A DNA stretch of 64,000 nt. Origin: Physcia stellaris. Lineage: Eukaryota > Ascomycota > Lecanoromycetes > Caliciales > Physciaceae. The translations under genes and the position numbers were made by a program. The first letter of the stretch is position 1; the number at the start of each line of letters is the position of its first letter. The stretch lies in NCBI GenBank assembly GCA_018902385.1, contig JABSSW010000033.1:461441-525440 (forward strand), given 5' to 3'. The notes under the pieces were generated by a model. It saw only the letters and a list, made by a program, of their open reading frames with translations, was not told where the DNA came from and searched no databases. Shown here piece by piece: positions 48,829 to 61,479 of the stretch.

Positions 48829-51800
48829 GATGTTTGGACTACCAATAAAACGGTGATCAAGAGTCAAGGTGATGATGCCGATGATGGAGTGACCAGGAGT
48901 GTAGGGAAAGGGGAGCTGGTTTGCGGGGGGGCAGTGCTTATAGTCGGGAGCGGTTTTAGCGATGCACCATAACCGGTTAGGCGCATTACCACCCAAATTG
49001 GGTGAGCCGCTCACTGGAAATCGCCCCGAGTGACAGCTACGGTTAGGCCGTATGCACGAGTAAGAAGTACTGTACCTCGTACTCGTACCCAACCCTGGGA
49101 AAAAGCCGATGCGATCTCAACCATAACACCGCTACAGATGCCCGGAGAGCAAGCTGGCCACCGCCTAGCGATAAGCCTGGATCATGGTTTGTCAATCAAT
49201 TATGCTACCAAACTCAATAATCCAGCCTCGGAATTTCGGTCAAAGCCATAGGTCTCGTGCAAGCCACTGTTGAGCGCGAATCTGCTAAACACTGCCTAGA
49301 ATGCTACTGTACCAGAGAAGGCATTGCCACTAATCTACAGCCTTCATGGGTGACTCGCTGCCCATTCGCCTTGGTGAAGGTGCCCTGTCTCCAGCTGGCT
49401 TTACGTAGGTCCCGGTTGAAAGGTCATCCCCCACCCTTCCGTTACCATCATGCCCAAGACAGGACACTACTTAACGCTTCATATTTTCGCGGTCGCGGCA
49501 CCTTGTTGCTCACCCCACCTCGTCCCCATTCCCAACTCATCGCCATACCTTTCTTGTCTGATGTTACCTTACCCTGTGGCATCAGACAGCTTGACAACAA
49601 CCACTAGTGCCGCTGGTCACCGACATAGCTTTGTCAGAGCTATCAGTGTGCCCCTCAGTGCGTTGAGGTACTCACTGCTGCATTGAACGCCTGCTTGGTA
49701 CCACCCAATAATCTTGGTCAGGCAGTCAAAGAAATCCTACATCAAGCACAGGCTGTCGCTATCATTGTGGACAATCTCGTTCCAATCCTATTTTATCTTT
49801 TTTCATGGCTTCTGGAGGGGCAACATACTCCGAGCGAACAGACAGCCCCGTTACTGGATGTCAAGCTTGAATTGGCTTGATCAGTAGCCATGCCAAGTTC
49901 AGCGCACACCTGGAAGGTCTGAAAGCAAAAGACATCGTATTCCTATATCAGACCTGTTGGCTTCTAAAGAACTTCGAATATCGCTCTGATTCTCAAACCC
50001 CACAAGCACGAACTCATATTCTTCCTTTTGATCAATTTTGTCATCCAAGAGCATTCCTTTCTCTTATCGGAATTATTATGCCAAAGTGGGCCTCGAAAGG
50101 CACATTATCAGCTTTGCGATGTATTACAGAGTGCCATAGCTGACCATTACAGAGCTATGATCAACGGGATCAATTAGGCTTTCATTCAATCTTCTACCGT
50201 TTCATGACACTCTATCATACTTACTAAATATGAGTTATTGGAGCTCCCTCTATCAAATGTGATAGGGGTATCGTCGATAATGCCATCATAGAAAAGAACT
50301 GTTAGTGGCAACTGTTAGCTAGCGTTTTGAGATTCCTGGTGACTTCTATTCCTACGATGAGAAATTAGCCAACTTCAGCTCTTGCTGAAGATCAATAATT
50401 GCTGAGAATTTGCAGCAGATCTGCGGCTCGTACTACATCAGTAATGTTATCATCGACTGCTGAAGCATACTCGACAACACTTGTCCAGCGTGGCGAGCTT
50501 TGAGCATGGCGGCTTCATTAGTCGGATTCGAAGTTTGGTGGGAGAGATTCTTTGTAGCCGGTATGATTCGCAAGCCTGGTCTTTTGATCATAGTCAGCCT
50601 CTAATTATATAGCCATTGCGGCATCCTGCGGTTTCAATAGGAGAAGGACTCGACAAAACATGTAATATAGCGTTTTAGTGGGTTTCTCCTAATTGCGAAC
50701 AGACCAACTTTGGTCTCCTAGACCTTGGGAAGGAAGCAAATCCTACCAGCTGGGTAGGATATCTTGAGCACAATACATCCAACCTAATTAGGCTGAGCAA
50801 GTGTAGATGGCTACTTGCGAGATTATGAAAATTTCCATTACTTCAAGTAACGATGTCGAGTGCCATGTCTAACGTACTAAAGGTCACTTAACACATATCC
50901 ATAGATGTGCAGCAACCAATAGTCAAAGCAGTATGACCGATATAACGTCGTGATACCGACTGCTGTACGAATACAGGCTTCCCACGACTGCATAGAGCTT
51001 GGCAGACTTGACGCCAGATACAGTAACTCTACTAAGGTGACTTCAATATAAGCCTACTAAATAATTGTAGAGGCCCAGCTGCTAGGTGGTAATGACCAGC
51101 AATTCGGGTCCATAGGTCGAAAGAATCGGTTCTCTTTTCTGCCTAATGATATAATGATCGATGTCACTACAGAAACGAGTTACCTTCAAGGAAGTGTGAG
51201 CCCTACTGTCTTCGACTTTCAGTCAAACCGGAGAATACTCCTAATTTCATCCGTGAAGAGTATTCGCTCGAGACATCATGGCCGGGGTTGATGGGTCTCC
51301 AGTACATGGAATTGACCGGTAAACAACACGGAATTTTTAATGTGATCATTACTCAATGCTCGACATAAAGAGAAGAAACAAACCCTTTCCATCAGCTTAA
51401 ACAAAAGTTACTTCAGGTGATAAAGATACGTAGGTTCGGAAGACGAGGAATTAGGCAGCGCTCTGAACAAGAAAGGTATGTACGCGGATATTTGCGCACG
51501 ATGAGTAGAAGCCGATCCTGGCAGTGAACCTGCAGTAGCTCGCCATGGCTCAATTGGAAATTATGGCCATCATAGGGATAACAGTCGTAATGAAACTTCA
51601 AGCGAACAATCTCGTAGTCTCGAAGCATTGAGTATTCACAGGCGTCGACAAATCCATTGTGTGCTCTTCGCCACATATAGAGAACCGTTAACAGCAGAAT
51701 AGCAGCAGGGGTACTGATCACGTCAATCTTTCGTACGAAAACGCCACTCTGCGCTCGATAATCTGAGGCCCGATTGAGCCTAGAGGTCGCACATGCACAA

Positions 51801-52188
51801 GGTAAGCGCAATAAACAAGAGCATTCGGCTAGAATAAGGTTCTGGGGGTTATTCACCTTCTTTTAGTGACGGTAGGCTGGGATCGCTTGGAAATATCAGG
51901 TCCTCTGACTCCCACCCTTGGAATGTCTTTAGAGCCTTCGTGATGAGAGCGTATGTAAATCCCACCAACACAGCAATTTATGCATCCATTTTGACATTGT
52001 GGCCGTCAAGTGTGACATTGTGGCTACCATGGCGTTGTGACAACTAATTTTTCGGCTGCGTGCTTCGTCGAGGACACAGCTTTGGAACAGCATGTTCCCA
52101 ATTTCCTTTGCCTTGATCTATTGTTCTCTGACACAACAATATGCTTATGATATCGCCGATGACCCATTGCTACATGTTGTCTTGCGGG
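48829..52188. other. Gene-poor stretch
   Basis: About 3.4 kb without a recognisable gene. From about 50,150 to 51,400 there is not even an open frame of 60 codons. A 147-codon minus-strand frame at 51856-51413 begins with GTG and shows no domain. No LTR, terminal inverted repeat, tRNA or rRNA was found by eye. Base composition is moderate, unlike the region after 55.8 kb. Confidence 0.45.
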
Positions 52189-52781
52189 CTAGTAGCGGTA
52201 ACGGGTCGAGTAGTCTACCATTTGATCAGTGAGTATTTGTCGAGATATAGCGACGGAGTACCGACCCTTTGGACTAACCACTAACCCCTGCCCTTCTTAG
52301 CCCCCCGGTAGATTGTTTCGACAATGTCAATCAGCTCCTGTTTATCCTCGAGGACCCAGTTCAATTTGTTGTTATTTCCGGTACCGAAATCACACATCAT
52401 ATGCTTGTTTCTGAAGAAGAACATGAGAGTTACAGGGTCGTATAGCTCGTACATTTGCTTGAAATCTGGTACTTGATCGAGGTCGCAAACATAGATGACA
52501 GCGAAGTTCTTGACACGGTCAGCAATTCCTTGAGAGCTGTGTCAGTTTTGGGTTCCGGATTGACCACAAAAGAGAGAACAAACGGTATAGAACTTCATCC
52601 TGACGCATACAGTCGGGGTCGTAGTCGTGCCCAAAACGAATCACTACAAGCCGCTCTTCTTCGGACATGATTGCTTGATCTTATATGTGCTAAAGTCAGT
52701 GATGGAACGTTCACCCTTAGAGACGAGTGGCGCACCAACATGCCAGCCTGTGACTAGGTGTGGGAGAACAACAGAACCCAT
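52189..52781 (-). CDS. DIB1: DIB1 / U5 snRNP 15-kDa thioredoxin-like protein, tail out of frame
   Basis: Exons 52781-52736, 52679-52584 and 52528-52281 (introns 56 and 55 nt) encode 129 aa up to a TAG. The protein is near identical in pattern to Dim1/TXNL4A: GWHVDQAI, VVIRFGHDYDPDCM, the join EVLYRIADRVKNFAVIY, MYELYDPVTLMFFFRNKH, DFGTGNNNKLNW and KQELIDIVETIYRGAKKGRG. It is a core part of the U5 and U4/U6.U5 snRNP needed for spliceosome activation. The family's last 13 or so residues are encoded next to this stop but one base out of frame (LVVSPK at about 52284-52267), followed by a small intron and an exon 52214-52189 for DYSTRYRY and stop. All exons are short, so an ORF scan misses this gene. 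Confidence 0.9.
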
Positions 52782-53853
52782 TGTCGCAAGAGCGAGCGTC
52801 AAGGGTTTTGTGAAGTCGCAAGTCCAGTTGATGTAGCTTTGGCGATCCTCACAGGGAGATGCACTTAGATCTTATCATCTTGCGCTTAGTCCTCGTCGAA
52901 GAAGAGTGGAAGGCAGGCCGCAGGAAGACACACAGGCCGGGGCTTTACCTAAACCAGACTAGTCTCACTGCGAGCTTGGCAAGCGTCAAGAAGTGTCGTC
53001 ATTCGGAGACCCTTTCGGAGATTAATGTGAAGATCCTGTGTATCCTCCACCCAGGCGAGCCAGGCATAGAATGGCGTGCCAGACACTCGTGCTAGGCAAA
53101 CAGAACACAGCAAACCATCAGCACCGCTTGCGTGCATCCACAACCTACGAGTTTGGTCCTTTACATCAGTTGAAGCAGGTGACAGGAGCCCATACAAAGG
53201 GTGCAATTTACCGGGCATAATAAGGTTCTGCTGTATTATTGCTGAAATGCTTAGTCAACGTCATATCGGTAGTATATGCTCCATCATCGCTCTATTTTCT
53301 TCTTGCCCGCGCCGACATGGTTGAAAGCTGTCAGAGAGATCTTGGTTGCGGACTCCTTGACAATCTGAGGCTTCTTCATTTAGAGCAGAACTGAACGTTG
53401 CTGTCTCAGATATGAGTGGTTCAGAAATTCTGGATCTGAGTGAAGTGACCATGATCGAGAACCCCTCCTGGCGGATCCACAATGTGCAACCATCGCCGTC
53501 CTGTCCTTCGATTCCGGACACTGATTATGCCGGCGAATTGCTCGGTGCCTCGGTATGATGTAAGCCGTCTGTGAAATAAACGGTTTGGGATGTCGAAAGT
53601 ATTGGTGCTATATTCTCTCGAGAGTGGCCTCTGAAGCGAACCTTGTGTCCGGCATATATGTGCATCCTCATGGTATCCATCTGGATAACTCCAATATAAC
53701 CTTGCCTGCTATCAACATAAATTCCTAAAGCCGTTGCGGACGAGGCAACCGCCACGGCATTTTAGACATTTGCACATGTCAAGTTACAATGTGATGCAAG
53801 TGCTCTGAAGCATATCAGCGCGGTTCGATGCCACTTCTTCTACATTCTGGTAT
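52782..53853. other. Intergenic, one interrupted frame
   Basis: Upstream of DIB1. On the minus strand 53755-53261 is a single frame of about 165 codons broken by one TAA near 53,525; it has no ATG at its head and no recognised domain, so I do not call a gene. Shorter frames at 52859-53324 are also unconvincing. Confidence 0.4.
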
Positions 53854-55504
53854 TTACACAGCCTTCTCCACATATCCTGCAGATAGGCCGTCCTTCGCGA
53901 CACTGCTTGGTTTTGCAGAACATTCAAATGTACTACTTACAGAACCACGCTCACGTTTCCGCCAGGCACCACAACGATCCAGACTCCTCACAACAGCCGT
54001 GCTCCGTCCTAATATCTTCTTGTCCGCTCCCAGGTCGTCATCCCCGCGAGTGAACAGCAGATCCATCTCCTCAAGTGTAAGGTTCGCAGTCTCAGGATAG
54101 CAAAAATACACCAGCAGGATGAAGGCAAAGTTCAGGACCATGAAGACGAACGGCCACTGCCACGGCAGAGCTTGCGTAATGACAGGCGTGATCATCACGA
54201 CGAAGAAATTCCAGAGAGCGTTCGCTGAGGTGCCAATGGCGGCTCCCTTCGAGCGCACATGCAGTGGGAGGATTTCAGGTACGTAAACCCAAGGTATGCA
54301 GTTGACTGACGCCCCGAAGATCAGCATATAAGTGAAAAAGAACGCCACGCTTGCAGCACTGGTGTTGTGGCCAGATAAGGTTCCCGAGTAGCTAAGCAGG
54401 ACTGCGATCATCATCATACTAATTGCAAGCCCTAGTGAGCCGACCATCATGGGGCGTCGCCTGCCGAGACGGTCGAGAAAGAAAGTCGGTACAAGCGACC
54501 CAAGAACGAACATGGTGTTGATGCACCCACCGAGGATGAGACTGAGGTTGCGAGTCAGGCCGACATTCTTCTCGAGCACTGATGTCACGTAGTATACGAC
54601 GAGATTGATGCCGCCCATCTGGTTCATGAATTGCATGCCGTATGCTAGAAGCACGCGGCGGCCAGTCTGGACCTCGTCCCGTTTGAGTAGCTGGGACCAT
54701 TTGTACTCGCCTGTCTCGCGTTCGATGGCCAAGATCTCCAGGACCGCATTCTGCTCGTGCTGGATTTTCTCGTCCTCCGGTGGGACGTCATACATGTCGC
54801 AAAGGACCTGAAGCGCTTCTCGGTTCTTGCCCTTGGCGTAGAGCCAACGTGGGCTCTCTGGAAGACCGAGCACGAGTATGATCACTGCAAAGGCGAAGAT
54901 CATCTGGCAGGCAATTGGCAGCCGCCATGAGACGCTGCCGCCAACGAAGGACATACCGTAGTCGAACCAATAGGCGATGACAATCCCAACGCCAACGAAT
55001 AATGGCTCGGAGCTGACAAGACGGCCTCGAATGTTGGCATCGCAGAGTTCCGACTGATAAACGGGTGTTGTTGCTGTGTCTATGCCAGTGCCTACACCAG
55101 TAATGAAACGCGCGACCATGAGATGCGGTCGAGAAAAGGCAGATGTTTGCAATGATGCTCCAATCTTGAGGTTTTACAGTCAACTTACCAGCGCTTCGAA
55201 GCTTATGGGCGCATGAACTTACAACGACAAAAGCCATAGCCAACCACATGGATTTCCTTCTGCCAAATTGTTCACCAACAATAAAGTTGACAATACAGCC
55301 GGTGAACATCCCGAGGTTATAGATAGATACGATTATACCCTCAAGACTACTATTGGGATGGCCAAACCGGTCGAGCCAGTCGGGATTGCCAATGATACCA
55401 CTGAACACACCCTGATCATATCCGAAGAAGACAAAGGCCGTCTGGCATGTTATAGCGACAGCGACGCGCAGAGTTCTCCCTCGGCCGAAGAGCTTGATGT
55501 CCAT
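53854..55504 (-). CDS. Sugar transporter, MFS SP family
   Basis: Exons 55504-55223 and 55164-53854 (58-nt intron) give 530 aa with about 12 membrane helices. Sugar-porter marks: FFGYDQGVFSGIIGN in helix 1, GRRKSMW after helix 2, RFITGVGTGIDTATTPVYQSE after helix 4, LPESPRWLYAKGK before the middle loop, GIN-type motif GMQFMNQMGGINLVVYY in helix 7, DRLGRRRPMM and PETANLTLEEMD after helix 12. Proton symport of hexoses or related sugars across the plasma membrane is inferred; the exact sugar is not readable. Its start lies only about 350 bp from the AT-rich repeat block, making it the last normal gene before that block. Confidence 0.93.
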
Positions 55505-55839
55505 GTTGCTGAATCGAGTGTATAGCTATCGTTTATTGAACCCTACGAAACGTTCATTGAGACACCAGAGCAGTGGCCATACGCAACATTCCCAGCCTTG
55601 GAGTGGCAAGACAATACACTAACATGGAGGGAAAATATACGGAAAGAGGTGTATTCATGAAGACAGAATGATTGTCTCCGGCGAACCTGGAGTGGCATGG
55701 CGTTTCGCGGCAATAGAGAAGTGGCACTGTGATGAGCGGGAAATTGTGAACTAATCGCGAGTACCCCGCTCCGGATACAAGTAGCTCCTATGCGAACAAC
55801 ATCTCATCTATCAGATCATCTCATTTATCGAAATTTGAG

Positions 55840-57347
55840 AAATTTTCTTTGAAAGTCGCTATTTGCACACTTTTTATTATTGCGTGCAATTTTCTCTTTG
55901 AGAATGAAAATATTCGAAAAACGAAAACAAAATTTGCGAATATTCGTCGAAAAAATGTTTGATTAATTTTAACGTTTAAAATTAATTTCGAATCGATTAA
56001 TCAAATAATTAAAATTATTGTTTTCGATTGTTTTAAATCAAATGAATTCGTCAAAATTTATTTTAATCAAATTTTAAATAATTAAAATTTGTTTTAAATT
56101 ACGAACAAATTTGTTCGTGAATTTTTTAAAAAAAGTTCATGCAAAATTTCAAAATTAAATTCGAATCAAATAAAATTGCGAAAACGATATTTCGCAATTG
56201 TTTTGCGATTTCAACGATTTCGCATTTTAATAACGTTTATGTTTAATAAATAAAACATATAAACAAAAATTAATTTTGAAATTCGATATAAATTTTATTC
56301 AAATTATCAATAATATCGAAAATTGATCAAACGCGCATTAAGTTATAATCGAAATCGTATCAAAACGTCGTAAAACATTTAAAAAAATGAATTTTTAAAA
56401 ACGAAACGTTCGACGATATAATTTTGAAAATTTCAAAATTATTACGATAACAAATCGATTTTATTAATTTTTAAAACGTTAAAATGTATTTATTTAATTT
56501 TACAATAAAACACAATTTATAAAAAAATGTTCAATATATTCGTTTAATTGCGAATGATCGATCGAGAAAAATTTTGATCAATTTTGCGTTCGTATTTGTT
56601 AAAATCGATAAATTCAATCAATATATAATTCACGTTTTCAAAAAAAAAAATTATATTTTATTTTATCAATCATTAAAATTTTCGAATTCGTACAATTGTT
56701 GTATTGTTTGCATTGCATTCATCAACAACGTGTAAATTTCATGTATTTGATTAAAATTGTAACGCAAAATGAACGCATTTCAACGTCGTAATATAACAAA
56801 AATCGATTCATTATCGCAATAATTGTGAAATTTGAAAAATTATGTTGTTGTCAAATTTGTGTTCGTTTTGCGTCGATGTTGATTTTAATTCTGAAAATCA
56901 ATTCGCAAAATTTTTTAAAAATTTCGAACAAATTTGTTTCAAATAATTAAATGAAAATTATATGTAATTGTTGATAAAAATGCAAAATACGAAACAATTT
57001 TACGAACACAAAAATTTTGATAATACACAATTTATAAAAAAAATATTTAATTATTTTTATTTGACTTTTTTGTCGAATCAGAAAATCAATTTTTCGAAAC
57101 AAAAACATCAAATTTCATCGCATTTTCATTTACAATTATTTCGCGTGCATACAAATTCATGAAATTATCAAATTGTAAAATTAATTGAACATATTTTAAC
57201 GCATTAACAATCGCATTAATTCGAACAATATTGAAATTGTTATAAAATTTGAAAATAAAATGAATTTCGAATTCGTCGAATTTGTTTCGCAAATCAAGAT
57301 TTTTTGATTAAATTTGATGTTTTTATCAATACTTAATTCAGATTTTC
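55840..57347. other. AT-rich mutated DNA left of the retrotransposon
   Basis: Composition switches from ordinary to extremely AT-rich between about 55,830 and 55,920. The stretch has no recognisable gene; remaining C sits almost only in CA and CG. It is probably an older repeat, mutated in the same way as the element inserted to its right, but I cannot identify it. Confidence 0.7.
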
Positions 57348-57668
57348 TGTAAAAAATAAAAATTCAGAATTTTCGAAAATGCGATTCGCATTTGATCAAG
57401 CAATTCGATTATCGAAATTCGAATGACTTCGAAAAAAAATCAATTTCAATCATTTTACAATTCGATCAACGATAAATTCAACAAATTCATATTGTCAATC
57501 GAAATCGATCGAATTCGTACGATTGAATAAATAAAATGTAAATAAAAAACAATTGCAAAACGTAATCTGTTTTGTAACGATTAATAAATCAATATATTAC
57601 ATTTCAAATTATATATTTTTGATGTCAATAATTCATTAAATTATATTATTTTTAATACGAATTTTACA
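57348..57668 (+). repeat. Left LTR
   Basis: About 321 bp starting TGTAAAAAATAAAAATTC and ending ATACGAATTTTACA. It matches 63584-63902 along its length with scattered substitutions and small indels. It keeps a few CT and AG steps that the element's interior lacks. Confidence 0.9.
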
Positions 57669-57810
57669 TTTTAATCGTTATCATATTTCAAAATGATGTT
57701 ATTCGTGTATATTTAACAAAATACAATTTTGTTGTTTCGCATACATCATGTCGAATTTTGATAATAATTTGTTTTTTCAATTTGTCGAAAATATTGATTT
57801 ATTTTTCTGA

Positions 57811-58786
57811 TTGATTTATTACAAACAACAAATCGAAAAAAATCAAAAAAAAAAATCAAATTTCAAATTCGAATTGTCGAACGTTCGAAATTTGCAATCT
57901 TTGTTTTATTTATTTTTGCTTTTGATTTTGTTTGAAAATTTTTGTCATGAAAATTATCGAAACAACATCGAATCAATACGAAAAAAAAAATTACAAAAAA
58001 TGAAAAAATATTGCAAACAAATGAAAAATCAATTCACGCAAAACAACGTGAATCACATAATTCAATTTTCGAATTTAATCAAAATCGCATATGTTGAAAT
58101 TTATTTTAAGTCAAATAACAATGCGAACAAATTCTGAAACGCAAAAATCGATTTTCATTCAAACAAACAATACATTTGAAACGAATTCAAAAATTTTTTT
58201 GAAAAAACGACATTGAACAAACAATCACGTTACAACAGAATTTTTGAAAAATATCGCAAACACAAACAAAATCACAATCAATCGATTAAAAATTACAATG
58301 TCGAACGAATAAATATGTTTGTGAATTGAAATTCGAATTCAAATTCACGAATGCAATGAAATTCAACGATTTTCGTGACGAATTACGTTTGAAATTTCGT
58401 TATATGTTTTTCAAAAAAAAAAATTTCACAAAAACGAAATTGTTTGAACGATTCAAACGCATGAAAAATGCTCAAATTTTGAAAAAAATTCAAAATTTTC
58501 AAAAAGCGTAAAATTTCGTTCGATATTGACAGTTTTGAAAATGAAAACGAGAAATTTAAAATTACGAAATTCAAAAATAAAAAAAATGTTAACAAAATCA
58601 ATTCGAATCACGAATCAATCAAATCGAAAAATATTCGAATGTATCGTTGATTCGTTAACGAATTCAAAAAAATTCAAAACAAAAATAATTGTATCGATTG
58701 TGACAAATCAAATCATCAAATTGAAATTTGCACAAAAAAAAAAAATCATTTTCGTTGATCAAATTTTTGAACAATACAAAAACTAA
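57811..58786 (+). pseudogene. Possible gag remnant
   Basis: Open pieces at 57811-58137, 58326-58511 and 58526-58786 are Lys/Asn/Phe-rich, as expected from heavy C-to-T change. Their place between the left LTR and the reverse transcriptase fits gag. I cannot see an intact zinc knuckle, so the assignment rests on position only. Confidence 0.4.
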
Positions 58787-59599
58787 TCGATTTGATAATT
58801 TTCGTTCAAATCGTTAAAAAAAATTTCGAATATCGATTTCGATACGTCGTTTTTCTCAAACATAAACAAAAATCATGTTAACAAAAAAAAAAACGCAAAA
58901 ATTCAAAAAACTTGTGATTCGTAAATGCGTCAAAATCAAAATTAACATACAGAATGAAAATTAAATTTGAAACGAATCGAAAACAATATTCGATACAAAA
59001 ACGAAAATTAATTTGATAAATCATGTTTATGCGAAAAAAATTCGATTTTCGTCGTTTCGAAATTTTAAATTGTGATACAATAACAATTGACAATCATCGT
59101 TTAAAAACGTATGACGTTTATTTCGTACAATTCGAAATGTCAAACGTCAAAAAAATCAATCGTTTTTTCGAAAAATTATTTTTGATCGTAAATTTGAATT
59201 GAAATTTAACGTTAAACATATTTTGAATACAATTTTCGAAAATCAAAATGAATTGAAACGACGACAATATCAAAATTTGACGTTGCAAAAAAAAACATTT
59301 CATTTTTATCACGAATCGTATCGAAAACATCGAATCAAAACAATTGACAAAAAACGTTATCGATAACGAAATTGAAACGTATTTCATGTTCGTACGAATG
59401 TATATTGACAAGCAATTCGACATGCATGAAATGCACGTTTCAAAACGAATTCAAATAAAATTTGTTTTGACGAAAATGAAAAAAAAATTCGATATCAAAA
59501 TCACGTTTTTCGAAATTCTGAAAACGTATGAAAAATTCGATAACGAAAATAAAATTTACAAATTATCGAATCATGATTCAAACGATCATGTTATTGATT

Positions 59600-60240
59600 T
59601 AAAAAAACAAAAAATCGTCGCATGAATCAATTTATTTTTTATTCGAAAATAAATTTCGAATATTACGTGTTTATATCGAAAAACATTTAATTAACGATTT
59701 TATTCGATTTTCACAATTTTTTGCAAAAACGTTTATTTTGTTCGTTAAAAAAAACGATAATTTGCGATTATGCGTGAATTACAAATTTTTTAATGTTTTC
59801 ACGATAAAAAATAATCATTTTTTATCGTTAATCGATGAAAATTTAAATAAATTCAACAAAATCGTCAAATATATCAACATTGATTTGATTGTTGTTTATT
59901 ATCGATTGCGTATCAAACATAAAAATGAATGAAAAACAATTTTTCGTATTCGATATGATCATTTCGAATATAACGTATTTTTTTCGATTTCATTAACGTT
60001 TCGACGACGTTTCAAAATTTCATCAATCGAATTTTGACGATTCGTTTCGATATTAACGTCATAATATATTTGAACGATATAATAATTTATTTGATAAACG
60101 TCGAAATTCATATCGACAATATTAAATGAATTTTTGATCGTTTTAAAAAATAAATTATATATTGTTTTTGAAAATGCAAATGATTCGTTGACGAAATAAA
60201 TTTTTTGAATTCGTTGTTTCATTCAAAAAAATACGAATGA
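59600..60240 (+). pseudogene. Reverse transcriptase remnant
   Basis: In 59738-59932 the frame reads FVKKNDNLRLCVNYKF, then IKNNHFLSLIDENL and INIDLIVVYYRLRIKHKNE, the same order as the Ty3/gypsy finger-palm region (FVKKKDG, LRLCVDYR, PLPLIDE, LDLRDAYHRIRI). The frame stops where the family has Trp, a TGG-to-TGA change. Recognisable pieces (KTIFRIRYDHFEY) continue after the stop, then the frame is lost. Inactive. Confidence 0.85.
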
Positions 60241-60471
60241 AAAACAAAAAAATCGAAATTATTCAACAATGATTTGTATTTCGTAACGTTTTTGACATCA
60301 TGCAATTTTTCGATATCGTTAATTTTTATCGATGATTTATTAAACATTTCAATAAAATTGTTAAATTTTTGATCGTTATGTTAAAAAAATCGCAAAAATT
60401 ACAAAAAATACTCGTAAACGCAAACGAAATCAAAATCAAAATCGCAACAAATTTTCGAATATTCACATTTT

Positions 60472-60738
60472 TTGATCAATGAAACGTTGAAAATTTTCAA
60501 ACGATTTCGCAAAACATTTATCGAAACATCAATTTTACGTCATTTCGATTTCGAACGTGTTATTCGAATCGAAATCGACGCATTCGACAAAATTATCGAA
60601 ATTATTTTATGTCAACAAAACGACGAAAATCATCGACATTTTGTTGCGTATTTTTCGCGCAAAATGATTTCGATCGAATGTAATTACGAAATTCATGACA
60701 AAAAATTGTTGATTATTGTGATTTCGTTCAAACAATGA
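60472..60738 (+). pseudogene. RNase H remnant
   Basis: Frame reads ILRHFDFERVIRIEIDAFD, then HFVAYFSRKM and ECNYEIHDKKLLIIV. This is the Ty3/gypsy RNase H pattern (HFDP, ETDAS, YYSRKM, NYEIHDKELLAIV). It stops at FKQ-TGA where the family has Trp. No intact domain. Confidence 0.88.
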
Positions 60739-61142
60739 AAACATTATTTCGAAAACGCAAAAAAACAAATTTTGTTTTTATTGATTATCGCAATTAAAAC
60801 AATTTATGATCACAATTAAATTGTCGTCACGTCAAATTCGATTTAATTCAAAAATTGAATCGATATAATTTTTTAATCGATTATCGTTTCGATAACAAAA
60901 TTTTATTGACGAATTTTCAAAACGATTTGATCACATGATGATTATTGAAAAAACGTCGAAAATAATCGTCAAATTTTGAAACAATTGCAAAAATTATTGA
61001 TTGCAAATTCGAAACGTTTCGAAAAATGCGAATAAATGCGATCAAAATCAAAAATGCGATTTACGTCATGAAACGATTTATGAATGCGATGCATAACATG
61101 AAACGTCGATCGTATTTAAATGATTCAACAATCGAATCAATT

Positions 61143-61260
61143 AACGTTGTTTCGAAAATATTTGATTCAAAAAAATTCAAAAAGAAATCGAATTTCAATC
61201 AACGTTGTTTCGAAAACATTCGATTCAAAAAATTCAAAAATTCGAAACATTCGATTGAAC
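61143..61260. repeat. 58-bp imperfect direct repeat in the RNase H-integrase spacer
   Basis: The string AACGTTGTTTCGAAAA recurs at 61143 and 61201, each time followed by a similar (A/C)ATT(T/C)GATTCAAAA stretch. Probably a local duplication inside the element. Confidence 0.6.
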
Positions 61261-61479
61261 AAAAATCAAACGTGACATTCATAAAATAAAAAATTTTTAT
61301 GTTAAAATCAACGATTGTATTTGAATGCGCAATGCATAAAATTCGAATACAAAATTGTTTGAAAAAACGACATATAACGACGAATCAATATAATCATTAT
61401 TGAATTTCGTTCGTGATTTGATCGTTAAAAATCAATTCGTTTTTGAAATATGTCGAAAATTAATTATTTCGAAAACAAA

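Noticed and set aside
49257-50143. Plus-strand frames of 60-116 codons
   Set aside because: Non-ATG starts or low-information sequence; frames overlap without a consistent gene model.
51413-51856. 147-codon minus-strand frame with a short hydrophobic stretch
   Set aside because: Starts with GTG and shows no family features; possible but unsupported.
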